Below, one piece after another: positions 1-9,829 of a stretch of DNA of 42,717 bases. A program made the position numbers and the translations under genes. The stretch covers positions 1 through 42,717 of the forward strand of contig DXDB01000139.1 in the NCBI GenBank assembly GCA_019115705.1, written 5' to 3'. Position 1 is the first letter of the stretch, and each line of letters begins with the position of its first letter. The notes under the pieces were generated by a model. That model searched no databases, was not told the DNA's origin, and was given only the letters and a program-made list of their open reading frames with translations. This stretch comes from Candidatus Tetragenococcus pullicola (lineage in GTDB: Bacteria > Bacillota > Bacilli > Lactobacillales > Enterococcaceae).

Positions 1-219
1 TATCAACAACCTAAACAAGCAATTGTTTCATCCAAAAAACGATCGGAAAATGCTTCAACTGATTGGATGGTCGGTGATAAAGCCAAGCACAAAATTTGGG
101 GCGTTGGAACGGTTGTAAAAGTGACGGGAAAAAGTGAGGATTTAGAACTAGATATCGCTTTTCCACAAAAAGGCATTAAGCGATTATTGGCTGCTTTTGC
201 TCCAATTGAAAAAGTATAG
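1..219 (+). CDS. pcrA: ATP-dependent DNA helicase PcrA, C-terminal end (partial)
   Basis: The first 72 codons, open from the window edge to TAG at 217-219, encode the C-terminal tail of the UvrD/PcrA family of 3'-5' helicases used in repair and replication-fork clearing. What is visible is the small Tudor-like domain that ends Gram-positive PcrA: W-x-V-G-D near residue 22, H-K-x-W-G-x-G-T-V around residues 32-41, then I-A-F-P and the closing [11 protein letters not shown]. This tail contacts RNA polymerase in relatives. The helicase motifs lie upstream, outside the window. The stop is 17 nt before the ligA start, so the two are very likely co-transcribed, as is usual in Firmicutes. Confidence 0.93.
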   Translation, partial: YQQPKQAIVSSKKRSENASTDWMVGDKAKHKIWGVGTVVKVTGKSEDLELDIAFPQKGIKRLLAAFAPIEKV

Positions 220-233
220 AGGGAGATGCTTAA

Positions 234-2252
<2,019 letters not shown>

Positions 2253-2309
2253 ATGATTAAAACTTTTCATAAATATCGTAAAATTTTCATGAATGTATAG
2301 GAATAGTTA

Positions 2310-2318
2310 TGGTACAAT
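2310..2318 (+). promoter_or_regulatory. Predicted sigma-A promoter of gatCAB (extended -10)
   Basis: TGGTACAAT at 2310-2318 is an extended -10 (TG, one base, TACAAT). No good -35 lies 16-18 nt upstream, which the TG extension can compensate for. It is the only clear promoter in the 105-nt gap between ligA and gatC and would start transcription near 2325. Confidence 0.6.
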
Positions 2319-2357
2319 GAACGAGAGAATAAAATCGGAAAAAATAAGGAGGATACT

Positions 2358-2663
2358 ATGGCAATTAGTGAAGAACAAGTACAACATGTAGCAAAACTTG
2401 CAAAATTATCTTTCTCAAAAGAGGAATTACACCAATTTACTGATCAATTGGATGAAATCATCACCATGGTCGAAACATTGAACGAAGTGGATACAACAGG
2501 AGTTGCATTTACTTCAAATGTGACAGAAGAGTTCAATGTGATAAGAGAAGATGTAGCGACAGACGGTTTTGATCGCGAAGAATTAATGAAAAACGTTCCA
2601 GAATCTGAAGATGGCTTTATTAAGGTTCCTGCCATCATCGATAACGGGGAGGCGGGTGCCTAA
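2358..2663 (+). CDS. gatC: Asp-tRNA(Asn)/Glu-tRNA(Gln) amidotransferase subunit C
   Basis: Small subunit of the GatCAB amidotransferase, which converts Glu-tRNA(Gln), and often Asp-tRNA(Asn), to the amide form in bacteria lacking the direct synthetase. The 101-aa size is typical. The start M-A-I-S-x-E-x-V-x-H-V-A-K-L-A-x-L is the family signature; the rest is an extended belt that wraps GatA and staples it to GatB. An AGGAGG at 2348-2353 precedes the ATG. Its last A is the first base of the gatA start (ATG at 2663), so translation of the two is probably coupled. Confidence 0.97.
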   Translation: MAISEEQVQHVAKLAKLSFSKEELHQFTDQLDEIITMVETLNEVDTTGVAFTSNVTEEFNVIREDVATDGFDREELMKNVPESEDGFIKVPAIIDNGEAGA

Positions 2664-4132
2664 TGACAAAAGCATATGACAAAAGTGTCGAAGAGTTACA
2701 TGATCTTTTAGTTACTAAAGAAATCACTGCAGAAGATTTGACCAATGAAACCATTGCACGAATTCACGAAACAGAACCTGATCTAGATGCCTTTATTACT
2801 GTTAGTGAGGATAAAGCAATCGATTTAGCTAAAGCAATCGATAAAAAAGGAATCGATTCAGAAAATGTCTTATCTGGTATTCCAATTGGTATCAAAGATA
2901 ATATTGTTACAAAAAATATTTTGACAACGGCTGCTTCAAAAATTTTATATAACTTTGATCCGGTTTATGATGCGACAGTCATGGAAAAAGTGTACCAAGC
3001 AGGCTTGGTTCCTGTTGGCAAAACCAATATGGATGAGTTTGCCATGGGCGGAAGTACGGAAACTTCTTACTTCAAAAAGACCAAAAATGCTTGGGATGCA
3101 AGTAAAGTTCCTGGTGGGTCATCGGGTGGCTCTGCGGCATCGGTTGCGGCTGGACAAGTTCCTGTATCTTTAGGAAGTGATACGGGTGGATCGATTCGTC
3201 AACCAGCAGCTTTTAATGGTATCGTTGGAATGAAACCAACATATGGTCGTGTGTCTCGTTTCGGTTTGATCGCTTTTGCTTCTTCTTTGGATCAAATTGG
3301 ACCATTTACCCGAAATGTAAAAGATAATGCCCTTGTTTTAAATGCTATCAGTGGTCATGATCCTAAAGATGGTACTTCCGCTAAAAAGGAAACACCTGAT
3401 TTTACTCAAGGCTTAACAGGGGACATCAAAGGAATGAAGATTGCTTTGCCTAAAGAATATCTAGGTGAAGGGGTTCAAGAGGGAGTCAAAGCAGCTATCT
3501 TAAAAGCGGCGGATACTTATCGAGCCTTAGGTGCAACTGTTGAAGAAGTAAGTTTACCTCATTCCAAATATGGAGTAGCTGTTTATTATATCTTAGCGTC
3601 ATCTGAAGCTAGTTCAAACTTGCAACGTTTTGATGGAATCCGCTATGGTTATCGTTCTGAAAATATCTCAAATCTTGAGGATGTTTATATCAACTCTAGA
3701 ACAGAAGGTTTTGGAGATGAAGTTAAACGTCGGATTATGTTAGGAACATTTTCTCTAAGTGCAGGCTATTATGATGCCTACTTTAAAAAAGCTGGACAAG
3801 TTCGGACCCTGATTATTGATGATTTCAATAAAGTCTTTCATGACTATGACTTGATTATCGGACCAACTTCACCAACTGTTGCCTTTGGTTTAGGGGAAAA
3901 TATCGATGATCCTATCACCATGTATATGAGTGATATCTTAACTATTCCAGTCAATTTAGCTGGCTTGCCAGGTATGTCGATCCCTGGTGGATTCTCAGAA
4001 GGGTTACCAGTTGGATTACAACTGATCGGAAAACGATTCGATGAAAATACGCTATATAAAGCAGCTTATGCTTTTGAACAAGCAACTGATTTTCATAAAA
4101 AACAACCTATCATTATGGGAGGTGCCAAGTAA
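2663..4132 (+). CDS. gatA: Asp-tRNA(Asn)/Glu-tRNA(Gln) amidotransferase subunit A (glutaminase)
   Basis: Amidase-signature enzyme that releases ammonia from glutamine for use by GatB. At 489 aa it is full length. The Ser-cisSer-Lys triad is visible: K78 in I-G-I-K-D-N, S153 in G-G-S-S-G-G-S, and S177 in D-T-G-G-S-I-R; these match the published positions in GatA of other Gram-positives within one residue. The gene overlaps gatC by one base at its start and gatB by one base at its end (TAATG at both junctions), the tight coupling expected for a stoichiometric complex. Confidence 0.98.
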   Translation: MTKAYDKSVEELHDLLVTKEITAEDLTNETIARIHETEPDLDAFITVSEDKAIDLAKAIDKKGIDSENVLSGIPIGIKDNIVTKNILTTAASKILYNFDPVYDATVMEKVYQAGLVPVGKTNMDEFAMGGSTETSYFKKTKNAWDASKVPGGSSGGSAASVAAGQVPVSLGSDTGGSIRQPAAFNGIVGMKPTYGRVSRFGLIAFASSLDQIGPFTRNVKDNALVLNAISGHDPKDGTSAKKETPDFTQGLTGDIKGMKIALPKEYLGEGVQEGVKAAILKAADTYRALGATVEEVSLPHSKYGVAVYYILASSEASSNLQRFDGIRYGYRSENISNLEDVYINSRTEGFGDEVKRRIMLGTFSLSAGYYDAYFKKAGQVRTLIIDDFNKVFHDYDLIIGPTSPTVAFGLGENIDDPITMYMSDILTIPVNLAGLPGMSIPGGFSEGLPVGLQLIGKRFDENTLYKAAYAFEQATDFHKKQPIIMGGAK

Positions 4133-5562
4133 TGAATTTCGAAACAGTGATCGGGCTTGAAGTCCATGTTGAATTAAAAACAAATACGAAAATCTTCTCA
4201 CCAGCACCTGCTCATTTTGGTGCTGAACCTAATAGCAATACCAACGTGATTGATTGGGGTTATCCGGGTGTGTTACCGGTGATGAATCAAACGGCCCTCG
4301 AATTTGGAATGAAAGCTGCGTTAGCTTTGAATTGTTCCATTTCAAAAGATACCCATTTTGATCGTAAAAACTATTTTTATCCAGACAATCCCAAAGCTTA
4401 CCAAATTTCTCAATTTGATCAACCAATTGGTCATGATGGTTGGATTGAGATTGAAGTCGAAGGACAAAAAAAGAAAATTCGTATCGAACGGGTTCATTTA
4501 GAAGAAGATGCTGGTAAAAATATGCACGGTATTGGTGGCTATTCTTATGTTGATTTGAATCGTCAAGGGACGCCGTTGATCGAAATTGTGTCAGAAGCTG
4601 ATATGCGCTCACCAGAAGAAGCTTATGCTTATTTGGAAGCCTTGCGATCCATTATTTTATATACGGATGTTTCGGATGTAAAAATGGAAGAAGGCTCCAT
4701 GCGTTGTGATGCCAATATTTCCCTTCGTCCATATGGGCAAGAAGCTTTTGGGGTTAAAACCGAATTGAAAAACTTAAACTCTATGAACTTTGTCAAAAAA
4801 GGACTAGCTTTTGAAGAAAAACGTCAAACTAAAGTCTTACTTTCTGGCGGTGAAATTCAACAAGAAACGCGTCGTTTTGATGAAAGCACCAATAAAACGA
4901 TTTTAATGCGTGTCAAAGAAGGTTCTTCAGATTATCGTTATTTCCCTGAACCAGATATTCCCCGTTTTGAAATCAAAGACGAATGGATCGAAAAAGTTCG
5001 GGAAAGTTTACCAGAAATGCCAAGCAATCGTCGGGATCGCTATGTCAATGTTTGGGGACTACCAGAATATGATGCCATGGTTTTAACCTTGACAAAAGAA
5101 ATGTCTGATTTCTTTGAAGCAACCATCGATAAAGGAGCCGATCCAAAACAAGCTTCTAATTGGTTGATGGGGGAAGTTTCTGCTTATTTGAATAGTGAAA
5201 AAATGGAACTTCCTGATACCAAATTGACGCCAGAAAATCTAGCCGGTATGATTCAATTAATTGCTGATGGGACGATTAGTTCAAAAATTGCAAAAAAAGT
5301 GTTCCGCGAATTAATTACAAATGGCGGCGATGCGAAAAAAGTGGTGGAAGAAAAAGGCTTGGTTCAATTATCAAATCCTGAACAACTTTTACCAATTATT
5401 AACACTATTTTAGATAATAATGAACAATCCATTACCGATTTTAAAAATGGTAAAGACCGTGCTGTAGGCTTTTTAGTTGGCCAAGTCATGAAAGAAACAC
5501 GAGGGAAGGCCAATCCTGGTGTCGTCAATAAATTATTGCAAGAAGAATTAGCGAAACGGTGA
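4132..5562 (+). CDS. gatB: Asp-tRNA(Asn)/Glu-tRNA(Gln) amidotransferase subunit B
   Basis: The tRNA-binding and kinase subunit of GatCAB: it phosphorylates the side chain of the mischarged aminoacyl-tRNA and transfers ammonia to it. At 476 aa it is full length. It begins with the family hallmark F-E[11 protein letters not shown], contains D-x-N-R-Q-G-x-P-L-I-E-I-V and [11 protein letters not shown], and ends in the helical YqeY-like tail domain that recognises tRNA. The GatCAB operon continues into dagK after a 9-nt gap, so all four genes are probably one transcript ended by the hairpin at 6611. Confidence 0.98.
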   Translation: MNFETVIGLEVHVELKTNTKIFSPAPAHFGAEPNSNTNVIDWGYPGVLPVMNQTALEFGMKAALALNCSISKDTHFDRKNYFYPDNPKAYQISQFDQPIGHDGWIEIEVEGQKKKIRIERVHLEEDAGKNMHGIGGYSYVDLNRQGTPLIEIVSEADMRSPEEAYAYLEALRSIILYTDVSDVKMEEGSMRCDANISLRPYGQEAFGVKTELKNLNSMNFVKKGLAFEEKRQTKVLLSGGEIQQETRRFDESTNKTILMRVKEGSSDYRYFPEPDIPRFEIKDEWIEKVRESLPEMPSNRRDRYVNVWGLPEYDAMVLTLTKEMSDFFEATIDKGADPKQASNWLMGEVSAYLNSEKMELPDTKLTPENLAGMIQLIADGTISSKIAKKVFRELITNGGDAKKVVEEKGLVQLSNPEQLLPIINTILDNNEQSITDFKNGKDRAVGFLVGQVMKETRGKANPGVVNKLLQEELAKR

Positions 5563-5571
5563 GAGGAACTT

Positions 5572-6606
5572 ATGAAAAAAGCACGTGTTATCTATAATCC
5601 CACCTCAGGGAAAGAAGCATTGAAACGAAATTTAGCCGATATTTTACAGGTGGTAGAAGAAGCTGGCTATGAAGCTAGTGCCTATGCGACAACACCAGTC
5701 CCTTTTTCCGCTCGTGATGAAGCGCGACGGGTAGGAGAAGCAGGATTTGACTTAATTGTTGCTTGTGGTGGCGATGGCACCATTAATGAAGTTGTTAATG
5801 GTATCGCCCCTTTAGAAGTTCGTCCTAAGATGGCCATTATTCCAGGAGGGACGACCAATGATTATGCCAGGGCTTTAAAAATCCCTAGAGATAATATTAA
5901 ACAAGCGATAGAAGTTATTTTAAAAGGACAAACGGTTAAAATGGATATTGGCCAAACGCCAAATAATTATTTTATGAATATTGCGGCTGGTGGCCATTTG
6001 ACTGAATTGACTTATGAAGTTCCCTCTGAATTAAAAAAAGTTTTTGGTTACTTGGCATACTTGGCCAAAGGAGCAGAACTTTTACCTCAAATTAGCCCCA
6101 TTCAGATGCATTTTGAATTTGATGAAGGCGAATATGATGGGAAAGCTTCTATGTTTTTTGTGGGATTAACCAATTCAGTAGGCGGCTTTGAACAAATTGC
6201 ACCAGATGCCAAGTTAGATGACGGTAAATTTTCTTTATTGATTGTGAAAACAGCAAATATTTTTGAAATCTTGCATTTGATTCGGCTCATGATAACTGGT
6301 GGTAAGCATGTAAATGATCGTCGGGTTATCTATACAAAAACTTCTAAGCTAACCGTAACTCCCAAAGATCCCAATAAACGTTTGATGATCAATTTAGATG
6401 GAGAATATGGTGGCGATGCGCCAATGACATTTCAAAATTTACGACAACATATCGAAATGTATGCCAACGTAGATGAAATATCAAATGGCGCTGTGACCGG
6501 AGATGTTAGTGGTTATGAAGAAGTCAGCGAAGAATTTATTCGTGAAGTTGAACGAATCAATGATGAAGATCATAAAGATAGTGAAACAGATGATGATAAT
6601 AATTAG
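5572..6606 (+). CDS. dagK: Diacylglycerol kinase (DagK/DgkB type)
   Basis: Soluble lipid kinase that phosphorylates diacylglycerol left over from lipoteichoic-acid synthesis, returning it to the phosphatidic-acid pool. At 344 aa it is somewhat longer than the usual 300-330 because of an acidic tail (about residues 315-344, rich in D and E). The catalytic glycine-rich motif V-A-C-G-G-D-G-T-I-N-E-V-V-N-G spans about residues 63-77, and P-G-G-T-T-N-D-Y-A-R-A-L follows at about 95. It is placed behind gatCAB as in other Enterococcaceae and Listeriaceae. RBS GAGAGGA precedes the ATG. Confidence 0.94.
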   Translation: MKKARVIYNPTSGKEALKRNLADILQVVEEAGYEASAYATTPVPFSARDEARRVGEAGFDLIVACGGDGTINEVVNGIAPLEVRPKMAIIPGGTTNDYARALKIPRDNIKQAIEVILKGQTVKMDIGQTPNNYFMNIAAGGHLTELTYEVPSELKKVFGYLAYLAKGAELLPQISPIQMHFEFDEGEYDGKASMFFVGLTNSVGGFEQIAPDAKLDDGKFSLLIVKTANIFEILHLIRLMITGGKHVNDRRVIYTKTSKLTVTPKDPNKRLMINLDGEYGGDAPMTFQNLRQHIEMYANVDEISNGAVTGDVSGYEEVSEEFIREVERINDEDHKDSETDDDNN

Positions 6607-6610
6607 TGAC

Positions 6611-6645
6611 AAGCTCAGAATGTCTAATGATGTTCTGAGCTTTTC
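6611..6645 (+). terminator. Intrinsic terminator after gatCAB-dagK
   Basis: A 10-bp perfect stem (AAGCTCAGAA at 6611-6620, TTCTGAGCTT at 6633-6642) with a 12-nt loop and a short T run, 5 nt after the dagK stop. Confidence 0.85.
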
Positions 6646-6691
6646 TTGATGGAAAAATGAATAGAAGATAGCTTAGATTAGCGGATAACGC

Positions 6692-6720
6692 TTGAATTAT
6701 CATAAAAAATAGCATAGAAT
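6692..6720 (+). promoter_or_regulatory. Predicted sigma-A promoter of the rRNA methyltransferase gene
   Basis: TTGAAT at 6692-6697 and TAGAAT at 6715-6720 with an ideal 17-nt spacer. Transcription should start near 6727, giving a leader of about 72 nt that contains the hairpin at 6756-6785. Confidence 0.65.
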
Positions 6721-6755
6721 AAACGTCGGGATACAAATATTAGTATAGTGAACTG

Positions 6756-6785
6756 AGAGATAAGAATTTTTCTTATCTCTTTTTT
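6756..6785 (+). terminator. Terminator-like hairpin in the 5' leader of the rRNA methyltransferase gene
   Basis: AGAGATAAGAA (6756-6766) pairs perfectly with TTCTTATCTCT (6770-6780) around a 3-nt loop and runs into six T (6780-6785). It lies between the predicted promoter (6692-6720) and the start codon (6799), 2-3 nt before the AAAAGGAG ribosome-binding site. It may terminate upstream read-through or act as an attenuator of the downstream gene. No alternative antiterminator pairing was evident by eye. Confidence 0.75.
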
Positions 6786-6798
6786 AAAAGGAGAAAAC

Positions 6799-8175
6799 AT
6801 GATGAACAATTATCCAGTACAAAAGAACCAAGAATTAACAGTTGATATCATCGATTTGACTCATGAAGGCATGGGGGTTGCTAAAATCGATCATTATCCC
6901 ATTTTTATTGAGAATGCTTTACCGCAAGAACAAATGCAAATCAAAATCATTAAAGTTGGTAAAAAATTTGCAATCGGCAAGATTCTCTCCATTGAAAAAA
7001 CTAGTCCAGACCGTGTCTCAGTTGAAGATGAAAAATTAGTACAAACCGGAATTGCTCCGTTAAGTCACTTGCGTTATGACAAGCAATTACTTTTTAAAAA
7101 AGAACAAGTCGAAAATGTTTTGTGGAAAATTGCAAAAATGCCTGAAATTAAAGTTCTAGATACTTTGGGAATGGAAGAACCGATTCATTATCGAAATAAA
7201 GCTCAAATTCCAATTCAACGTATAGAAGGAAAATTGACCACTGGTTTTTATCGAAAAAACTCTCATGATCTGGTACCAATTGATGATTTTATGATTCAAG
7301 ACCCAGCCATTGATGATGCCTTGATCAAGATTTCCGAAATTTTACAGTTTTACAAGGTGAAAGCTTATAACGAAACTAATCATGAAGGATTTTTGCGTCA
7401 TATCGTCATTAGACGAGGCCATTACTCACATGAAATGATGGTTATTTTGGTGACCCGTAAAGAAAAATTCTTTAAAGGAAAAGAAATTGCGGCTAAGATT
7501 CATGAAGTACTTCCTGATGTTGTATCGGTTGTTCAAAATGTTAATCCAGAACAAACTAATGTTATTTTAGGAAAAGAAGACAACGTTTTATATGGACAAA
7601 GCTATATTACCGACCAATTACTAGAAAAAGATTTTCAAATTTCGCCACAATCTTTTTACCAAGTCAATACACAACAGGCAGAAGTTTTGTATCAAAAAGC
7701 TTTTGATTTAGCTGAATTAAAAGAAACAGATACTATTATCGATGCCTATGCGGGAATTGGTACAATTGGAATTTCGGCAGCAGACAAAGTTTCTCATGTG
7801 TATGGCATGGAGCTTGTGGATCAAGCTGTTCAAGATGCGAATAAGAATGTTGCCTTAAACGGTTTGGAAAATGCAGTATATTTACCTGGAAAAGCAGAAA
7901 AAGTTTTGCCACAGTGGCAAAACGAAGAAATTCAAGCCAATGTTATTTTTGTCGATCCACCAAGAAAAGGACTTGACGAAAGCTTTATTCAAACGGCTTG
8001 CGAGATGAATCCTGAAAAAATCGTTTATATTTCTTGCAACCCAGCAACTTTAGCAAGAGATTTGGTTGTTTTTGCAAAAGAAGGATATCATACAAACGAA
8101 GTACAGCCAGTTGATATGTTCCCACAAACGACGCATGTAGAGTGTGTGGCTCTGCTGTCAAAAATCAAAGAGTAA
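6799..8175 (+). CDS. rlmD: 23S rRNA (uracil-C5)-methyltransferase, RlmD/RlmCD (RumA/TrmA family)
   Basis: SAM-dependent enzyme making m5U in 23S rRNA; Gram-positive relatives can modify both U747 and U1939, so RlmCD-type activity is possible. At 458 aa it is full length. The N-terminal TRAM domain covers about residues 5-68. The SAM site is I-I-D-A-Y-A-G-I-G-T-I-G (about 315); further motifs are V-D-P-P-R-K-G-L and the nucleophile C413 in Y-I-S-C-N-P-A-T-L-A-R-D. The CxxCxxC cluster after the TRAM domain, which holds [4Fe-4S] in E. coli RlmD, is absent. RBS AAAAGGAG precedes ATGATG. It is monocistronic with its own promoter and a terminator-like leader hairpin. Confidence 0.93.
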   Translation: MMNNYPVQKNQELTVDIIDLTHEGMGVAKIDHYPIFIENALPQEQMQIKIIKVGKKFAIGKILSIEKTSPDRVSVEDEKLVQTGIAPLSHLRYDKQLLFKKEQVENVLWKIAKMPEIKVLDTLGMEEPIHYRNKAQIPIQRIEGKLTTGFYRKNSHDLVPIDDFMIQDPAIDDALIKISEILQFYKVKAYNETNHEGFLRHIVIRRGHYSHEMMVILVTRKEKFFKGKEIAAKIHEVLPDVVSVVQNVNPEQTNVILGKEDNVLYGQSYITDQLLEKDFQISPQSFYQVNTQQAEVLYQKAFDLAELKETDTIIDAYAGIGTIGISAADKVSHVYGMELVDQAVQDANKNVALNGLENAVYLPGKAEKVLPQWQNEEIQANVIFVDPPRKGLDESFIQTACEMNPEKIVYISCNPATLARDLVVFAKEGYHTNEVQPVDMFPQTTHVECVALLSKIKE

Positions 8176-8192
8176 AGAGAGGGAAAAGTCTT

Positions 8193-8263
8193 ATTCTATG
8201 GAGTGTTTGTCGAAAGTGGAAATTTTAGAAGCTCGCAAAATCAGAAATTTGGCACTCCGTAGA
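8193..8263 (+). repeat. 70-nt dyad element downstream of rlmD
   Basis: CTATGGAGTG (from 8196) pairs with CACTCCGTAG (8252-8261), ten pairs including one G-U. Inside, ATTTT/AAAAT and AAATTT/AAATTT give further pairing, so the whole stretch can fold into one long hairpin. It starts about 20 nt after the rlmD stop and lacks a T run, so it is not a classical terminator. It may be a REP-like intergenic element. The rest of 8264-8400 shows no gene. Confidence 0.45.
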
Positions 8264-8403
8264 AACGTATCGAAGACGGCATTTTTATGAGGGTGTCCAT
8301 AGTTTAGACTTCGATTTAAATGTTAGGAAAAAATAGTGCTTAGTGAGCGCTTGATTGGGATGTTTTTTTATGATTTAGGCTGTGGAATGAATGAAAGGAA
8401 AAT

Positions 8404-8520
8404 ATGATGGAAACAGATATTTCCAAAAGCATACAAATATATAAAGAGAAACTGGCACTTGGGGATATTCAACGTGCCTATATTGTGCTAATAAAATATA
8501 TAGCCGAATTGAAAACTTAG
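8404..8520 (+). pseudogene. Truncated orphan gene, N-terminal fragment only
   Basis: An AAAGGA ribosome-binding site (8395-8400) precedes ATGATG and 38 codons ending in TAG at 8518. The peptide contains I-Q-I-Y-K-E-K-L-A-L-G-D-I-Q-R-A-Y, which resembles the opening helix of a small uncharacterised Gram-positive family of about 150-180 aa (I think the one filed as DUF7000). Those proteins continue for more than 100 residues; here nothing recognisable follows the stop. I read it as a remnant left by deletion. It could also be a real 38-aa peptide, which is less likely. Confidence 0.45.
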
Positions 8521-8530
8521 TTGTGAATTA

Positions 8531-8858
8531 AATCGTTAAAATCAAGGTTTTAAGTATTATAAAGCATGCACCAGATGAACAAATTGGAGTGAAAGATGCC
8601 AATGCTTCTGACATAGGTGTCAATCAGTCTCCTTAAGAAGTATTTGAAAAATAATTATTTCCCGTTATATTCTCTAAAGCAGGCATCCTTTTTATTACCT
8701 TAGCGACAAAACATCCATTTTTTAACGGCAGCAAACTTACGGCATGGACGGCTATGGATGTTTTCCTTAAGATGAATGGTTATACAACAACATTCTCAGA
8801 TAATGAGGCAATTGAAGTCGCTAAAGATTTTATGCAACAAGTGAGTTACTCTAGTTGA
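8531..8858 (+). pseudogene. Decayed Fic/Doc (death-on-curing) toxin gene
   Basis: One reading frame, broken by stops, reads like a Doc-type toxin. Upstream part: P-D-E-Q-I-G-V-K-D-A-N-A-S. Then two in-frame TAA codons flank E-V-F-E-K, where the family has Q-E-V-F-G-x-x-L-(F/Y)-P. Then A-G-I-L-F-I-T-L-A-T-K-H-P-F-F-N-G-S-K-L-T-A and M-D-V-F-L-K-M-N-G-Y. The Fic/Doc active site H-P-F-x-(D/N)-(G/A)-N-K-R is recognisable but has lost its N and R (here S and L). It ends at TGA 8856-8858. No start codon with RBS and no antitoxin gene remain. Stops plus active-site loss make this a dead gene. Confidence 0.75.
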
Positions 8859-8934
8859 TCTAAGATTTGATAGTTACTTGAAACTAATTTTATATTTAAA
8901 ATTTTACTAATTAAAAAGATAGGAGATTAGAGAG

Positions 8935-9597
8935 ATGGCAAAACATAAAGTTTATCAGTTTTATTCAGAACTGGAAGATTTTGATTCCAAAATTTGGAGA
9001 CGCTTTGAAATAAATGGTGAGAAGAAGATGTCAGATTTATCCTATGCAATTATGGCGATGTATCAAGCCAGTGGGGGCCATTTGTTTTATTTGGATCAAA
9101 ATGTTGAAGATGAGAGTCAAAAAAATCAGGGAGTATTTCCTAAAAACAAACACTATGAATTTTCTGCTCCTGATTCTGATCTTGAAGGCTTTGGTATGCC
9201 TAATGAAGTGAAGATTTCTCCAGAAAAGATGACCATTAACAAAGCTGGTCTTAAAGTTGGTGATACGTTAGATTTTTTGTATGATTTTGGTGATGGTTGG
9301 CATATTCAATTGACTTTAGAAGAAATCTATACTGAAGAAATCTCGCTTCGCTTGTTGCCGCGGGTTTTGGAAGGGGCAGGTTATGGCATTATTGAAGACA
9401 TTGGAGGAGTCTATGGACTTTCAGAGTTTGTAAAAGCTTTGGAAAAGGGTTCTGGTACTGATTATGAAGAATATATGGAATGGTTTGGTGGAAATTCTTT
9501 TGATTTTAACCAATTTGATGAAGAGGAAACAAATGACACTATAAAAAGTGAGATGCGCTACTTTAAGGATATGTATGAAGAAAATCCTATGTATTAA
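8935..9597 (+). CDS. Plasmid pRiA4b ORF-3-like domain protein
   Basis: A 220-aa protein of the pRiA4b ORF-3-like family, known from plasmids, IS1096-type passengers and many chromosomes, and without an established function. Supporting features are the opening V-Y-Q-F-Y-S-E-L-E-D-F-D-S-K-I-W-R-R-F-E-I, the segment L-S-Y-A-I-M-A-M-Y-Q-A, and the family hallmark D-F-L-Y-D-F-G-D-G-W-H-I-Q-L-T-L-E at about residues 112-128. AGGAG at 8922-8926 precedes the ATG by 8 nt. It is a single-gene unit ended by the hairpin at 9619, next to two gene remnants, so this stretch is accessory in character. No catalytic residues can be assigned. Confidence 0.8.
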   Translation: MAKHKVYQFYSELEDFDSKIWRRFEINGEKKMSDLSYAIMAMYQASGGHLFYLDQNVEDESQKNQGVFPKNKHYEFSAPDSDLEGFGMPNEVKISPEKMTINKAGLKVGDTLDFLYDFGDGWHIQLTLEEIYTEEISLRLLPRVLEGAGYGIIEDIGGVYGLSEFVKALEKGSGTDYEEYMEWFGGNSFDFNQFDEEETNDTIKSEMRYFKDMYEENPMY

Positions 9598-9618
9598 ACT
9601 AAAAGAGTGACTATTAGT

Positions 9619-9655
9619 GCTTGATTCGTTGTATGGCGAGTCAAGCCTTTTTTAT
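9619..9655 (+). terminator. Intrinsic terminator after the pRiA4b ORF-3-like gene
   Basis: GCTTGATTCG (9619-9628) pairs with CGAGTCAAGC (9637-9646), ten pairs with one T-G, 8-nt loop, followed by a T-rich run. Confidence 0.85.
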
Positions 9656-9782
9656 CTTTAAACTAATCACTTAAGTTTTGCTTTACATTGAAAGAAGTCA
9701 GTTTGACCAATGTGTAGACCAAGTGACGGTTTTTTAAGAGACATATTTTAAAACGATTATTATTTTTTGAGTATTTGTTTTG

Positions 9783-9791
9783 TGTTATGAT
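9783..9791 (+). promoter_or_regulatory. Predicted extended -10 promoter of the mgtE pair
   Basis: TGTTATGAT (TG, one base, TATGAT) gives a start near 9798, about 30 nt before the start codon. A leader this short leaves no room for an M-box magnesium riboswitch. About 70 nt upstream, ACATTG (9685-9690) and CAATGT (9708-9713) enclose GTCA-GTT-TGAC, a small dyad of unknown meaning. Confidence 0.5.
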
Positions 9792-9829
9792 AAGTAAGAG
9801 GAAACCAAAAAATAAGGGAGGCTCAATTG

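Noticed and set aside
9656-9829. Possible M-box magnesium riboswitch before mgtE
   Set aside because: The best promoter is only about 30-45 nt before the start codon and no M-box sequence core is recognisable.
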